DNA from: Candidatus Melainabacteria bacterium
GTDB lineage: Bacteria > Cyanobacteriota > Vampirovibrionia > Vampirovibrionales > JAJTHC01
Reading direction: 5' to 3'
Assembly (NCBI GenBank): GCA_026389055.1
Contig: JAPLIO010000165.1
Location: 1 to 32,594 of the forward strand
Length of the DNA: 32,594 nt
A program made the position numbers and the translations under genes. Shown one piece after another: positions 18,245 to 27,249 of the stretch (its first letter is position 1; each line of letters opens with the position of its first letter). The notes under the pieces are model-generated. The model did not search any database. It saw nothing but the letters and a program-made list of their open reading frames with translations, and was not told the DNA's origin.

Positions 18245-19427
18245 AGCAATTCATTATTTTTGTGATAATTGTTTGCGTGGCTTCGGGTTTAGCTAACCGA
18301 AGGGCATGGTTTTTCATGGTGGTTAATGCTTCAGGTCGTTCGATTAACCGCTTTACTTGGCGAACCAAATTTTCCGCCGAACAAGCGGCATCTAGCAATA
18401 AAATACTCGCTCCCTCTGCTTCGCTTAGCCGAGCATTCGCTTCTTGATGATTAGCCGCTGCGTAAGGGTAAGGCACCAAAATAGAAGGCGTTCCACTTAA
18501 ATACAATTCCGAAAGGGTTAAACTGCCTGCACGGCAAACGGAAAAATCTGCTACTGCCCACAGGGCATCCATCCCATTAAAAAAGGGTTGGCAATGGTAA
18601 GCCGAAGCTATTTTTTCAGCTGTTTCAGCCTCCCACCCCGTGGTAGAGTGTGCTTGATAAAGCGATTGCGTTTCTTCCCATAATTTATCGCCACATTGAT
18701 GAATTACTTGCAAATTACAGTCTGCTATCAACTGCGGTAAAGCTTGAACCACGGCTTTGTTGAGCGTTCTAGCCCCTTGAGACCCGCCCACAATAACCAG
18801 TGTTAGCTTTTCAGCAGACCAGCCTGCTAAGCCTAATTGGTGAAAGGCTTCCGTTTTTGAAAGCGAAGTAAAATTGCCTCGCAACGGGTTGCCCGTAAAG
18901 GTATAGCGGTCTTCTGGAATGCCTAGCCCTTTGGCTCTGTTGGGGAATGCACCCGTTACCCCAGCAGCCCACCGAGCCATCAATTTATTGACTAGCCCAG
19001 GTACGACATCGGGTTCATGAATAAAATAGGGAATATGGAGTTGTTGGGCTGCCGCCAAAACAGGGGCTGCTACATAACCGCCCGTGCCAATAACTGCCGT
19101 GGCATTAAAGGCTTTTAGTTTTTGTTTGGCTTGTTTAATGGCTTGATTGAGTGCCCACAACCAGCCCAGCAACTTGAACGGATTCTTCCCCCTTGGCATA
19201 CCCCGAAACGGCACGGCTTCAAAGGGTAAGCCCGCTTCTGGCACTTTTTTAGATTCCAAACTATCCGCATTGCCAATATACAATAACGCTTCAACGTTGG
19301 GGTGATGTTTTAACGCATCTGCCAGTGCCAGTGCGGGGTAAAGGTGTCCGCCCGTGCCACCGCCTGTTAGCACAATTCGATGCGTTGAAGTAGCTTGTGA
19401 TGTTGTTTTAGGGGTTAGCGTTTCCAT
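18216..19427 (-). CDS. murG: UDP-N-acetylglucosamine--N-acetylmuramyl-(pentapeptide) pyrophosphoryl-undecaprenol N-acetylglucosamine transferase
   Basis: IVLTGGGTGGHLYPALALADAL, VIGTGGYVAAPVL, PYFIHEPDVVPGLVNK, VIVGGSQGARTLN, CRAGSLTLSELYLSGTPSILVPYPYAAANHQ. Confidence 0.97.
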   Translation of the reverse strand: METLTPKTTSQATSTHRIVLTGGGTGGHLYPALALADALKHHPNVEALLYIGNADSLESKKVPEAGLPFEAVPFRGMPRGKNPFKLLGWLWALNQAIKQAKQKLKAFNATAVIGTGGYVAAPVLAAAQQLHIPYFIHEPDVVPGLVNKLMARWAAGVTGAFPNRAKGLGIPEDRYTFTGNPLRGNFTSLSKTEAFHQLGLAGWSAEKLTLVIVGGSQGARTLNKAVVQALPQLIADCNLQVIHQCGDKLWEETQSLYQAHSTTGWEAETAEKIASAYHCQPFFNGMDALWAVADFSVCRAGSLTLSELYLSGTPSILVPYPYAAANHQEANARLSEAEGASILLLDAACSAENLVRQVKRLIERPEALTTMKNHALRLAKPEATQTIITKIMNCLGGCGKRFQ

Positions 19428-19435
19428 TGCAGAAG

Positions 19436-20662
19436 CTAGATTCCTTTAGCGTTTTCTTGAGCCGTTAGCAGGGCTTGTTGTTCTTTGGCGGTTTGTTGGG
19501 AAATATTCATTAAAATGCCAATCATGCCCAGCGTAACCAACACGGAAGTACCCCCGTAACTAACCAATGGTAACGTAACCCCTGTTACAGGAAATAGCCC
19601 TGTAGCCACACAAATGTTAATAACTGCTTGAATAATAATGACCCAAGTTAGCCCAAAGGCTAGCAACTGACCAAACGCATTTTGGCATTGCATGGCGATA
19701 TAGAAGCCTCTAACCGCTAACCATGCGTATAGCCCTAACACTAAGCACGCCCCTACAAAGCCCATTTCTTCAGCCACAACGGCTAAGATGAAATCCGTAT
19801 GTTCAAAGGGTAAGAAATAAAGCTTTTGAATGGAATTACCAAACCCCCTGCCAAAAAATCCGCCCGAAGCAATCGCATAATAAGATTGAATGATGTTATA
19901 GCCCACGTCTTGCGGGTCTTTCCAAGGGTCTAACCAGCCTACAACCCGCTTGAGTTGATAGGGGGTATTTTGAATTTGAATCCACACAAAAATAAAGCCT
20001 AATGGTAAACCAATAGTGAAGCAGGGTAAGGCTAGCCCGCCAATAAATAACATACTTAACCAAGTAGAACCCAGCAATAGGGAAATACTCAAGTTGGGTT
20101 GTTTGAAAATTAAGCCAATCATCACCAAAACCACCAGTGAAAATTTGCCTACCAAGCCCCATTTATTTTTCAGTTGGCTTAACGCCGTTGCCATCAGCAT
20201 AACAACAGCGGGTTTGGCTAATTCAGAAGGCTGAAACTGGAAAGGCCCTAAGGGCAACCAGCGTTCACTACCATTGGTGGTTACGCCTTGGGCTAGGGTT
20301 AAAAATAACAAGCCTGAAACAATTAAGCCAAACGTCCAAGCGATGCTTTTAAGCCGTTGATACGGAAATTGAGCCATCCACCCCATCATACCGATGCCTA
20401 TAACCACAAACACCAACTGCTTTAACACTTGGCTAAAGGCATTACCACTAATCCCCAGCGAATAATTCGCACTGGCACTAAATAGGGCTAACAACCCGAA
20501 CACAATAATGCTATAAGTAACCCATAGTAGCTGAGAATCCGTCCCTTGCTTTAGTAAAAAACCCCCACTAAAGTACTGCAACAGCTTGATAACCAACGGC
20601 ATTGTACCGACTCGTTTTTTGAACGCTTTTTTAAGCCGCTTATTTTTTGCCGTGTAAGCCAT
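19436..20662 (-). CDS. ftsW: FtsW/RodA/SpoVE-family peptidoglycan polymerase (likely start 20662; ORF extends to 20719)
   Basis: SEDS motifs (GSERWLPLGPFQFQPSELAKPAVVMLMA, YNIIQSYYAIASGGFFGRGFGNSIQKLYFLPFEHTDFILAVVAEEMGFVG, LPLVSYGGTS); TAATG overlap with the murD stop. Confidence 0.94.
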   Translation of the reverse strand: MAYTAKNKRLKKAFKKRVGTMPLVIKLLQYFSGGFLLKQGTDSQLLWVTYSIIVFGLLALFSASANYSLGISGNAFSQVLKQLVFVVIGIGMMGWMAQFPYQRLKSIAWTFGLIVSGLLFLTLAQGVTTNGSERWLPLGPFQFQPSELAKPAVVMLMATALSQLKNKWGLVGKFSLVVLVMIGLIFKQPNLSISLLLGSTWLSMLFIGGLALPCFTIGLPLGFIFVWIQIQNTPYQLKRVVGWLDPWKDPQDVGYNIIQSYYAIASGGFFGRGFGNSIQKLYFLPFEHTDFILAVVAEEMGFVGACLVLGLYAWLAVRGFYIAMQCQNAFGQLLAFGLTWVIIIQAVINICVATGLFPVTGVTLPLVSYGGTSVLVTLGMIGILMNISQQTAKEQQALLTAQENAKGI

Positions 20663-22161
20663 TAAAGAACGACCTCCGTGGGTTGGGATGATAAGGGGGT
20701 AATAGGGGCCGTTTGCCATGCCAGCACTTGCTGTTTAAAGGCGTTGCCTCTGGCTTCAAAATGCTTGAATTGGTCAAAACTAGCCGTGGCCGGGGAAAGC
20801 AACACGACTGACTCTTTAGCGGATGTTTCTAACTGGGTTAACGCCAAAGCAACGGCTTCGGGCTGGGTGGCAACACGGTGAATAGTGCCTTCAAACCCAA
20901 TGGCTGTTAAGGCTTCTTGAAAGCAAGTTTGGTCTGCCCCATTTAAAATAACGATTTGGCAGTGGCGTTTAACGGCAGATGCCCATGCTTCTAACGGCGT
21001 TCCCTTGGCTTTTCCGCCTGCAATTAAAATGACGGATTGGGCAGGGAAGCCTTCCAGTGCTTTCATGCACGCTTCAGGGTTGGTGGCTTTGGAATCATTA
21101 TAAATTTGCCAATCTGGGTGGCTGGGCAAGAAAACCCGTTCACACCGATGTGCCACGGCGGTGAATGTTTCAATGCCTGCTTGAAGTGCCGTAGCCGAAA
21201 CGCCCTGCAAATGGGCAATACCCACGGCAACCAATAAATTTTCTAAATTATGAGACCCCTTTAGCTGAAACCCCTCTACCGTGCAAAGAGGCTTCACTTG
21301 TGGGGCTTCCCGAAGCCAAACAGTGTTGCCTTCAATCCACAAGGCAGAGGTTGTTGATGCTAGCAATGGGTTTTCAGGGGTTAAGCTATAAGCCAAAACC
21401 GAAGCGGTTGTTTCCGCAATCCAACCTTTAGCAGTAGGGTCATCAGCGTTTAAAACCACCCACGGTGGGGCTAGTTTTCCCACAAACAAGGTTTTCTTAG
21501 CCTGCTCATAGGCTAGTAGCCCGCCATGCCAATCGAGATGATCAGGCGTGAAGTTGGTGAACCCCGAAGTGGCTAAGTGTGCCAAGGTATCGCTGTATTC
21601 TAGCTGGTAGGAGCTGAGCTCCATTACGGCATAGGTTGTGGGTTGTGGGTTTTCTTGTGTTAAGGCGTTTAAAACTACCGTGGCTACAGGCAACCCAATA
21701 TTCCCACAGGCAACTGAAGAAAGTCCGCCTTGTTGCAGTAGCCACTGGGTTAAGGCGGTAACGGTGGTTTTTCCATTTGTGCCAGTAATGCCCAAGCTGA
21801 TGAGTTTTTCCGAAACAATTTGTTCTAACGCCCATGAAACTTCCGAACAGACCCTAACGGTGGGCTTTTGGGCTTTTAATTGTTGAATAATAGGGGCTTT
21901 AATGGGAATACCTGGGCTAACGACGACGGTTTGGGCGTGCGTTAAGCACTGTTGCGAATGCCCACCTGTTTCCAATGTAACAGTCGGTAGTTGAGCGAAG
22001 GCATCTAGTAGTGCGGGGGCTATTTTTTCTGGTAGGTTAAATTCGCTGACCAAAATAGCGGTATAACCCAGATGGTTAGCTAGTTGTGCCACTGCCAAGC
22101 CTGAGGTGGAAGCCCCTAGAATGGTTAAGTTTTTTGAAGAGGTTGGCATACCAATCAGCAA
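20662..22161 (-). CDS. murD: UDP-N-acetylmuramoylalanine--D-glutamate ligase
   Basis: LGITGTNGKTTVTALTQWLL, ELSSYQLEYSDTL, NFTPDHLDWHGG, NDSKATNPEACMKAL, LIAGGKAKG, LLSPATASFDQFKHFEARG. Confidence 0.96.
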   Translation of the reverse strand: MLIGMPTSSKNLTILGASTSGLAVAQLANHLGYTAILVSEFNLPEKIAPALLDAFAQLPTVTLETGGHSQQCLTHAQTVVVSPGIPIKAPIIQQLKAQKPTVRVCSEVSWALEQIVSEKLISLGITGTNGKTTVTALTQWLLQQGGLSSVACGNIGLPVATVVLNALTQENPQPTTYAVMELSSYQLEYSDTLAHLATSGFTNFTPDHLDWHGGLLAYEQAKKTLFVGKLAPPWVVLNADDPTAKGWIAETTASVLAYSLTPENPLLASTTSALWIEGNTVWLREAPQVKPLCTVEGFQLKGSHNLENLLVAVGIAHLQGVSATALQAGIETFTAVAHRCERVFLPSHPDWQIYNDSKATNPEACMKALEGFPAQSVILIAGGKAKGTPLEAWASAVKRHCQIVILNGADQTCFQEALTAIGFEGTIHRVATQPEAVALALTQLETSAKESVVLLSPATASFDQFKHFEARGNAFKQQVLAWQTAPITPLSSQPTEVVL

Positions 22162-22353
22162 GTATTTCTAGCAGGCAACAGGAGGAAAAAATGGTCATAG
22201 TGCCCTTTTATTGTAGCCTAACAAGGGTATCAAGACAAGGGAGTGCCTTATTTTTTTAGGATAGTAATTTTAGTGCTTTATGGTATCATTTTTTGGTAGA
22301 GGGTCTAGCCTAAGCGTTTCGTTCAATATTTTGGATCATAAGGAGTAGTTTTA

Positions 22354-22650
22354 ATGAAAATGATTGCAGATTTATGTGTGGTTCCTTTAGGGGTAGGTGT
22401 TTCTGTTAGTATTTATATTGCAGAATGTGAGCGGGTGTTGTTAGCCAGTGGGTTAAATCATCAATTACATGCTTATGGTACGAACATTGAGGGCGATTGG
22501 GATGCGGTAATGGCGGCGATTAAGGCTTGCCATGAGGCGGTGCATGCGATGGGGGCACCGAGAATTACCACGACGTTGAAAATGGGGACTCGGGTAGACA
22601 GAGACCAATCGATGGCAGAGAAGGTTTCCAGCGTTCAGGAAAAAATGTAG
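22354..22650 (+). CDS. MTH1187/YkoF-family thiamine-binding protein
   Basis: ADLCVVPLGVGVSVSIYIAECERVL...YGTNIEGDWDAVMAAIKACHEAVHAMGAPRITTTLKMGTRVD. Confidence 0.88.
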   Translation: MKMIADLCVVPLGVGVSVSIYIAECERVLLASGLNHQLHAYGTNIEGDWDAVMAAIKACHEAVHAMGAPRITTTLKMGTRVDRDQSMAEKVSSVQEKM

Positions 22651-22730
22651 TTAGTTTCTTGGCGTTGTTTTATAGCATTTGGATGCCCTTGGTGTTTTTT
22701 TGCCGACCCAAGCCCATAGGGCTTTACTTT

Positions 22731-22750
22731 GGGGGGCTCGCGATCCCCCC
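22731..22750. terminator. GC-rich hairpin abutting the inositol-monophosphatase stop codon
   Basis: GGGGGG CTCGCGAT CCCCCC, with a neighbouring AAGCCCATAGGGCTT hairpin; no long U-tract, so terminator function is inferred. Confidence 0.5.
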
Positions 22751-23610
22751 TAATCCACCTTCACCACGGCGTACGGGGCGGGTTTACTGCAGATGCCCAC
22801 AATGGCATCATGCACGGCTAGGCACCCATTACTACCCACAATATCTATCTTCCGCTGGCTAATATCTAAGGGCTTACCAAACCAATCGGTTACACGCCCA
22901 CCCGCCTCGGTAATCAACAAAACCGCTGCCGCAATATCCCAAGGCGAAAGCCGAAGCTCCCAAAAGCCATCCAGCCTCCCCATCGCTGTATAAGCCAAAT
23001 CCAACGCAGCTGAACCTAACCTGCGGACACCATGGCACTGCTCCATAAACCGCAAGAAATACCCCATATTATCGTGCGAAGTCGTCTTGCTATCGTTGGG
23101 GAACCCTGTAGCTAATAACGATTGCCCTAAACTTTTAATGCTACTAACCCGCAACGCTACCCCATTGAGGTTCGCCCCTTCGCCCTGAATGGCGGTAAAT
23201 AATTCGTTGGTAATGGGGTTATAAACCACGGCTACCACGGGTTGACCGTCTACCATATAGGCAATGCTAACGGCACATTGCGGAAAGGCGTGGGCGAAGT
23301 TGGTGGTGCCATCAATGGGGTCTATCACCCAAGTGTGGCTTAAATCAATGGCGTGGGTTTCTTGAAAACTTTCTTCGGTTAAGAATAAATCTTCGGGGAA
23401 GGCTTCTTGTAGATGGTCTAAAATCAGAAAATCGCAGGCTTTATCGTAGGCGGTTACTAAATCTCGTTGGGTGGCTTTGGTTTCTACGGCACAGGCTTTA
23501 GAAGGGCAAACGAAGCGTTCGTGGAATTGAAGCCCTGCTAATTTGGCAACGGTAACGGCTACTTGCAACCGATGTTGCAGGGTTTGTTTAGAAAGGCTCA
23601 TTATCATCAA
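22750..23610 (-). CDS. suhB: Inositol monophosphatase family protein
   Basis: LFLTEESFQE, TWVIDPIDGTTNFAHAFPQCAVSIAYM, RRLGSAALDLAYTAMGRLDGFWELRLSPWDIAAAVLLITEAGGRVTDW. Confidence 0.93.
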   Translation of the reverse strand: MMIMSLSKQTLQHRLQVAVTVAKLAGLQFHERFVCPSKACAVETKATQRDLVTAYDKACDFLILDHLQEAFPEDLFLTEESFQETHAIDLSHTWVIDPIDGTTNFAHAFPQCAVSIAYMVDGQPVVAVVYNPITNELFTAIQGEGANLNGVALRVSSIKSLGQSLLATGFPNDSKTTSHDNMGYFLRFMEQCHGVRRLGSAALDLAYTAMGRLDGFWELRLSPWDIAAAVLLITEAGGRVTDWFGKPLDISQRKIDIVGSNGCLAVHDAIVGICSKPAPYAVVKVD

Positions 23611-23627
23611 TCCTCTACCTTAAAAAA

Positions 23628-23773
23628 TAGACCTCTTGCATGACTCGATATCTGGGGCATCTTTTTTGTCATTTACGGTACTCCCTCAGGTTAAGTAGTT
23701 AGGCTACATGCCCATCGGTGCGTTCCGCATTCCTCAAATCTGCACCCACCTATCAAGTCATGCAAGAGATTTA
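23628..23773. repeat. 146-bp TA-ended imperfect palindromic (MITE-like) repeat, subfamily A
   Basis: Ends TAGACCTCTTGCATGACTCGATA versus revcomp TAAATCTCTTGCATGACTTGATA; aligns along its length with the reverse complement of 27486-27631. Confidence 0.85.
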
Positions 23774-23795
23774 TTGTAACACGGCATAAAAAAAA

Positions 23796-23825
23796 CCTGT
23801 AATTGAAAAAACCTTCAACTACAGG
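23796..23825 (-). terminator. Rho-independent terminator (minus strand)
   Basis: Minus strand CCTGTAGTTGAA..TTCAATTACAGG followed by a T run. Confidence 0.7.
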
Positions 23826-24039
23826 GGGGACATAGGCTATAGGGTGTGTGTTTCAAGGGAAAATTAAACAATTTCTCTCTTTTTAGGTTGAGGGGTAATG
23901 GGGTAGTTGTCCCTCAACAGGTTAATAAAAACAATCTATCTACCTAAATTGCGTTTGTAACTGAATTGTTACAACGCTAAATGAAAACAACCCCCTCTGG
24001 CTTCTATTTGAAAACCAAAGGAGGTTAATCTATATGAAC

Positions 24040-24110
24040 TGTCATTCCGAGCGAAGTCGAGGAATCTCCTTGCCGTCTAGGGAGATGTTTCGACTACGCT
24101 CAACATGACA
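24040..24110. repeat. 71-bp imperfect palindrome of the GTCATTCCGAGCGAAGTCGAGGAATCT type
   Basis: TGTCATTCCGAGCGAAGTCGAGGAATCTCC ... GGAGATGTTTCGACTACGCTCAACATGACA. Confidence 0.85.
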
Positions 24111-24125
24111 ATATCATTTAAGTTT

Positions 24126-24665
24126 TTAGTAGAACATTAAATCGCCACCACGCTCAAACGCACGCATTTCTTTCCAAGGCGTATGGTCTGGTGTTACGGG
24201 GCGTTTTGTTGGTACAAAGCTTGCCATTGGTTTTAATTTGCCAATATGCCGAGGCATTACAATACTGCTAGCCGTTGTGTTGTAAACCTGCCGTGTGTGG
24301 AAAGTAGTTGCTCTGCTATTATGGCTAGGGGTTGGTGCCATACCATTACCATGGTCAGCTGCCCACTGGCTATCATGTCCTTTGGTGTATAAATCCGGCG
24401 TTTCTTCCATGTAAGTGGTTTTGGCTTCATCTACCATTTGACGAAATGGCTTACCTGAAGTGGTTTTTGATGGAGTGCTGGCTTCTTCACCTTCCATTGC
24501 GGTAGGTGCTTCGGCTTCCCATGGGGCTTGGCTCATTAAGGTATAGGCTGGTTGGGTTTCTTCAGCTTGGGCAACCATGGTGCCAACGTTTACGGAACAG
24601 ATTAGTGCTAAAACAAGTGCAGAGAGGAAATGAGATTTTTTCACGAAATAAGGTGTCCTTTTCAT
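24126..24665 (-). CDS. Hypothetical secreted protein
   Basis: 179-aa ORF with N-terminal signal peptide (MKRTPYFVKKSHFLSALVLALICSVNVGTMVAQAEE); no recognised domain. Confidence 0.7.
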   Translation of the reverse strand: MKRTPYFVKKSHFLSALVLALICSVNVGTMVAQAEETQPAYTLMSQAPWEAEAPTAMEGEEASTPSKTTSGKPFRQMVDEAKTTYMEETPDLYTKGHDSQWAADHGNGMAPTPSHNSRATTFHTRQVYNTTASSIVMPRHIGKLKPMASFVPTKRPVTPDHTPWKEMRAFERGGDLMFY

Positions 24666-24765
24666 CCATTCAGTAACGAAGATTCAGTCAATTAGTCAGA
24701 CCATTTGATAGTCTAACTGTCGATAGGTATCCTTCGTTTCTTTAATGAAAGATGAAAAAGTTTCG

Positions 24766-25935
24766 TTAAACGGCAGAAACTGTTACAGTTTGTAACAAAC
24801 ACTGATGAATCGTTTGCAAAGCCCGTGGGTGCATAGCAAGGGTAACATGGTCTATCGCCCAATCATCTAACAAATGGTTAAACACCATGCCATTAGGCAG
24901 TTGAGGCTTTAAAAATGCTTTGCGAAACGGCACTAAAAAATCCCATGTGGTAACAATACTATGGTAAACAACCCCAGCCCCTTGTTTTACTAAGTTACCA
25001 TTCCACCGAATCAGTTCATCAAACACTTTGGGAATGGGTTTCCCAACATTTCTGGGAATCCAGCCATTTTTGAGGATTTCAACGCCATCGGCACCCAAGA
25101 AACCTGAACCTAAGGCAATCAGCGTTTTAATGGGCGGATTCTTGCCTGCATTTTGTAGCGTGTTAATTAAATGTTGCGTAACAATACCACCCAAAGAATG
25201 CCCGATAACGTGGACTTGAGGCACATTATGCCGTTGCATAATATCTGCTAGTTGGGTATAAACCGCCTCGGCGGATTCTGCTACTTCAGATAAACCTTGA
25301 TTAGGCAGGGTTGCCACATAAACGGGATAGCCTAGCTGAGAAAAATAATCCACCATGGCTCTAAAAAAGACGGGCGGTGTATTTAAACCCGGTACAATTA
25401 AGATAGGTAGCATGGGTTCTTTTTGCCCATCGGTAGCCTGAATGATAGCAGGAACCGATGAGGCTAGGTTCGTTTCTTCAGCAACGGGATGTTCTGCTGA
25501 TTTTGCCCCTTTATCTTCTCGTTCAAAATAGGTTTCTTCTACGGCTTTGGCAATGGTCGGCACGCTTTTGGCAACAAAAGCCCCTCTGCGGTTGAGGGCG
25601 TAATAATCTTGTCTGTTCTGTGGGGAAAGCGTGAACATGCGTAACAGAGCCACCCCATAGGCAATGCACAACGCCCACCATTGGGGAATCCGTCGGCGTT
25701 TGTTGGGGGGTACCCAATCGCTATTCATGTAATCTGTAAAATTATTGGCTTCTTGTTTGATGAGTTTGCGATGAATGGGCGAAAGTTTCATAATTGCCAT
25801 AGCAAACATACTGCCTGCGGTGGAATACATCCAGTTTTTAGGCTGGGCAGGTAGTTTTTTCCATGTTAGGCAAGTTAATCGCCAAATCGTGCTGAAAGAC
25901 GATGTAAAAAATGAAAAAATAGTCGATAGACTCAA
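24766..25935 (-). CDS. Alpha/beta hydrolase, lipase/esterase-like
   Basis: LPILIVPGLNTPPVFFRAMVDYFSQLGYPVYVATLPNQG and nucleophile elbow VHVIGHSLGGIVTQHLI. Confidence 0.87.
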   Translation of the reverse strand: MSLSTIFSFFTSSFSTIWRLTCLTWKKLPAQPKNWMYSTAGSMFAMAIMKLSPIHRKLIKQEANNFTDYMNSDWVPPNKRRRIPQWWALCIAYGVALLRMFTLSPQNRQDYYALNRRGAFVAKSVPTIAKAVEETYFEREDKGAKSAEHPVAEETNLASSVPAIIQATDGQKEPMLPILIVPGLNTPPVFFRAMVDYFSQLGYPVYVATLPNQGLSEVAESAEAVYTQLADIMQRHNVPQVHVIGHSLGGIVTQHLINTLQNAGKNPPIKTLIALGSGFLGADGVEILKNGWIPRNVGKPIPKVFDELIRWNGNLVKQGAGVVYHSIVTTWDFLVPFRKAFLKPQLPNGMVFNHLLDDWAIDHVTLAMHPRALQTIHQCLLQTVTVSAV

Positions 25936-26084
25936 GATATCACCAAGGCTTTGGCCACATTATGGTAACGAAAGTGCCACACTGTACTATAACACGGTTT
26001 GGGGAAAATTTATCAAATTTCAATAAAAATTTACGTTTATCTGCGGATTTCATATCAACCCAAAGATTGAATAGCGTATTGAAT

Positions 26085-26150
26085 GTAGGGGCGTGATTTA
26101 TCACGTCCGCCCCTCAATCCCCAAACGGATGCGATAAATCGCACCCCTAC
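26085..26150. repeat. 66-bp nested palindrome, copy 1
   Basis: GTAGGGGCGTGATTTATCACGTC...GGATGCGATAAATCGCACCCCTAC; reverse complement of 31690-31755 with few differences. Confidence 0.85.
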
Positions 26151-26193
26151 AATTTTAGACTCAATAATATTTTGAATGGATTTTACAACCCCA

Positions 26194-27111
26194 TTACTGC
26201 TTTTTAACAATGCTCATGGCACTAGAAATTAGGCTACTAATGTTGCTTAAATCCGCTGGTACAATCAGTGTGGTGCCTTCTTTGGCTAAGTTTGAAAATG
26301 CGGCAACGTATTGTTCGGCTACCTTCAATTCCACTGCTTTCGCCCCACCATCGGTTGCGATTGCTTTCGCCACGGTGCTAATCGCTTCGGCTGTAGCGGT
26401 TGCCACTACTCGGATTGATTCCGCATCACCCATCGCTTTGTTAATAACGGCTTGCTTTTTCCCTTCAGATTCGGCAATGGCAGCTTGCCGCTCCCCGTTG
26501 GCTCGGTTAATTTGTTGTTGCAAATCGCCTTCTGATTGAGCGATTTTTGCCCGTTTTTCTCGTTCGGCGGTTAATTGCAATTGCATGGTTTTCAGCACGA
26601 TATCGGGCGGTGTAATATCTTTTACTTCATAGCGAATTAGCTTGACGCCCCACTCTTCAGACGCTTCATCTAGCACGCTAACTACGGCAAAATTGATGGT
26701 TTGACGTTCTTCTAATAGGCGGTCTAGTTCTCGTTTGCCCACTTCTGAACGGAGTGTAGTTTTGGCTAATTGCTCAATGGCGAACCGAAAATCAGAGGTT
26801 CCGTAGGAAGCCAGCTTGGGGTCGGTAATTTTGTAGTAAAGAATCCCGTCAATGTGGACTTGGGTGTTGTCTTTGGTGATGCACACTTGGGGTTGCACGT
26901 CCATGGGTATTTCTTTTAGGCTATGCACGTAGGCAATTTTATCGACGAAGGGAATGACGAAGTGCAGCCCTGCGTGCAGGGTTTTTTGGTACATCCCGAA
27001 GCGTTCAATCACGTAGACGGTTTGTTGTGGCACAATTTTCACAATGCTACTTAGCACCCATACTGCCACCCCTGTGGGTATAACCCAAGAAAAATCAGCC
27101 ATTACAAACAA
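26194..27111 (-). CDS. SPFH/stomatin-like (paraslipin/QmcA-type) protein
   Basis: IVPQQTVYVIERFGMYQKTLHAGLHFVIPFVDKIAYVHSLKEIPMDVQPQVCITKDNTQVHIDGILYYKITDP and ERQAAIAESEGKKQAVINKAMGDAE. Confidence 0.93.
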   Translation of the reverse strand: MFVMADFSWVIPTGVAVWVLSSIVKIVPQQTVYVIERFGMYQKTLHAGLHFVIPFVDKIAYVHSLKEIPMDVQPQVCITKDNTQVHIDGILYYKITDPKLASYGTSDFRFAIEQLAKTTLRSEVGKRELDRLLEERQTINFAVVSVLDEASEEWGVKLIRYEVKDITPPDIVLKTMQLQLTAEREKRAKIAQSEGDLQQQINRANGERQAAIAESEGKKQAVINKAMGDAESIRVVATATAEAISTVAKAIATDGGAKAVELKVAEQYVAAFSNLAKEGTTLIVPADLSNISSLISSAMSIVKKQ

Positions 27112-27214
27112 GCTCCTTATTTTTAAAAACGATAATTTAACAGATATAATTTATTGCCATGATACCATATTTTATAAAATTATGGAAAGATCTTCTAATT
27201 GTTCGCATTTTATA

Positions 27215-27243
27215 TTGACAAAGCTCGCTTTAATCGCTATACT
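27215..27243 (+). promoter_or_regulatory. Sigma-70-type promoter of the higBA-like locus 1, possibly giving a leaderless mRNA
   Basis: TTGACA-17 nt-TATACT; ATG at 27250 only 6 nt past the -10; inverted repeat CTTTAATC (27228-27235)/GATTAAAG (27252-27259) overlaps promoter and start. Confidence 0.7.
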
Positions 27244-27249
27244 ATCAAT

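Noticed and set aside
24040-24110. 71-bp GTCATTCCGAGCGAAGTCGAGG palindrome as novel
   Set aside because: This palindrome type is widespread in many bacterial genomes; recorded as a repeat only.
27199-27249. Upstream start MFAFYIDKARFNRYTIN for the toxin ORF
   Set aside because: Overlaps a near-consensus promoter (TTGACA-17-TATACT); ATG 27250 fits family length.
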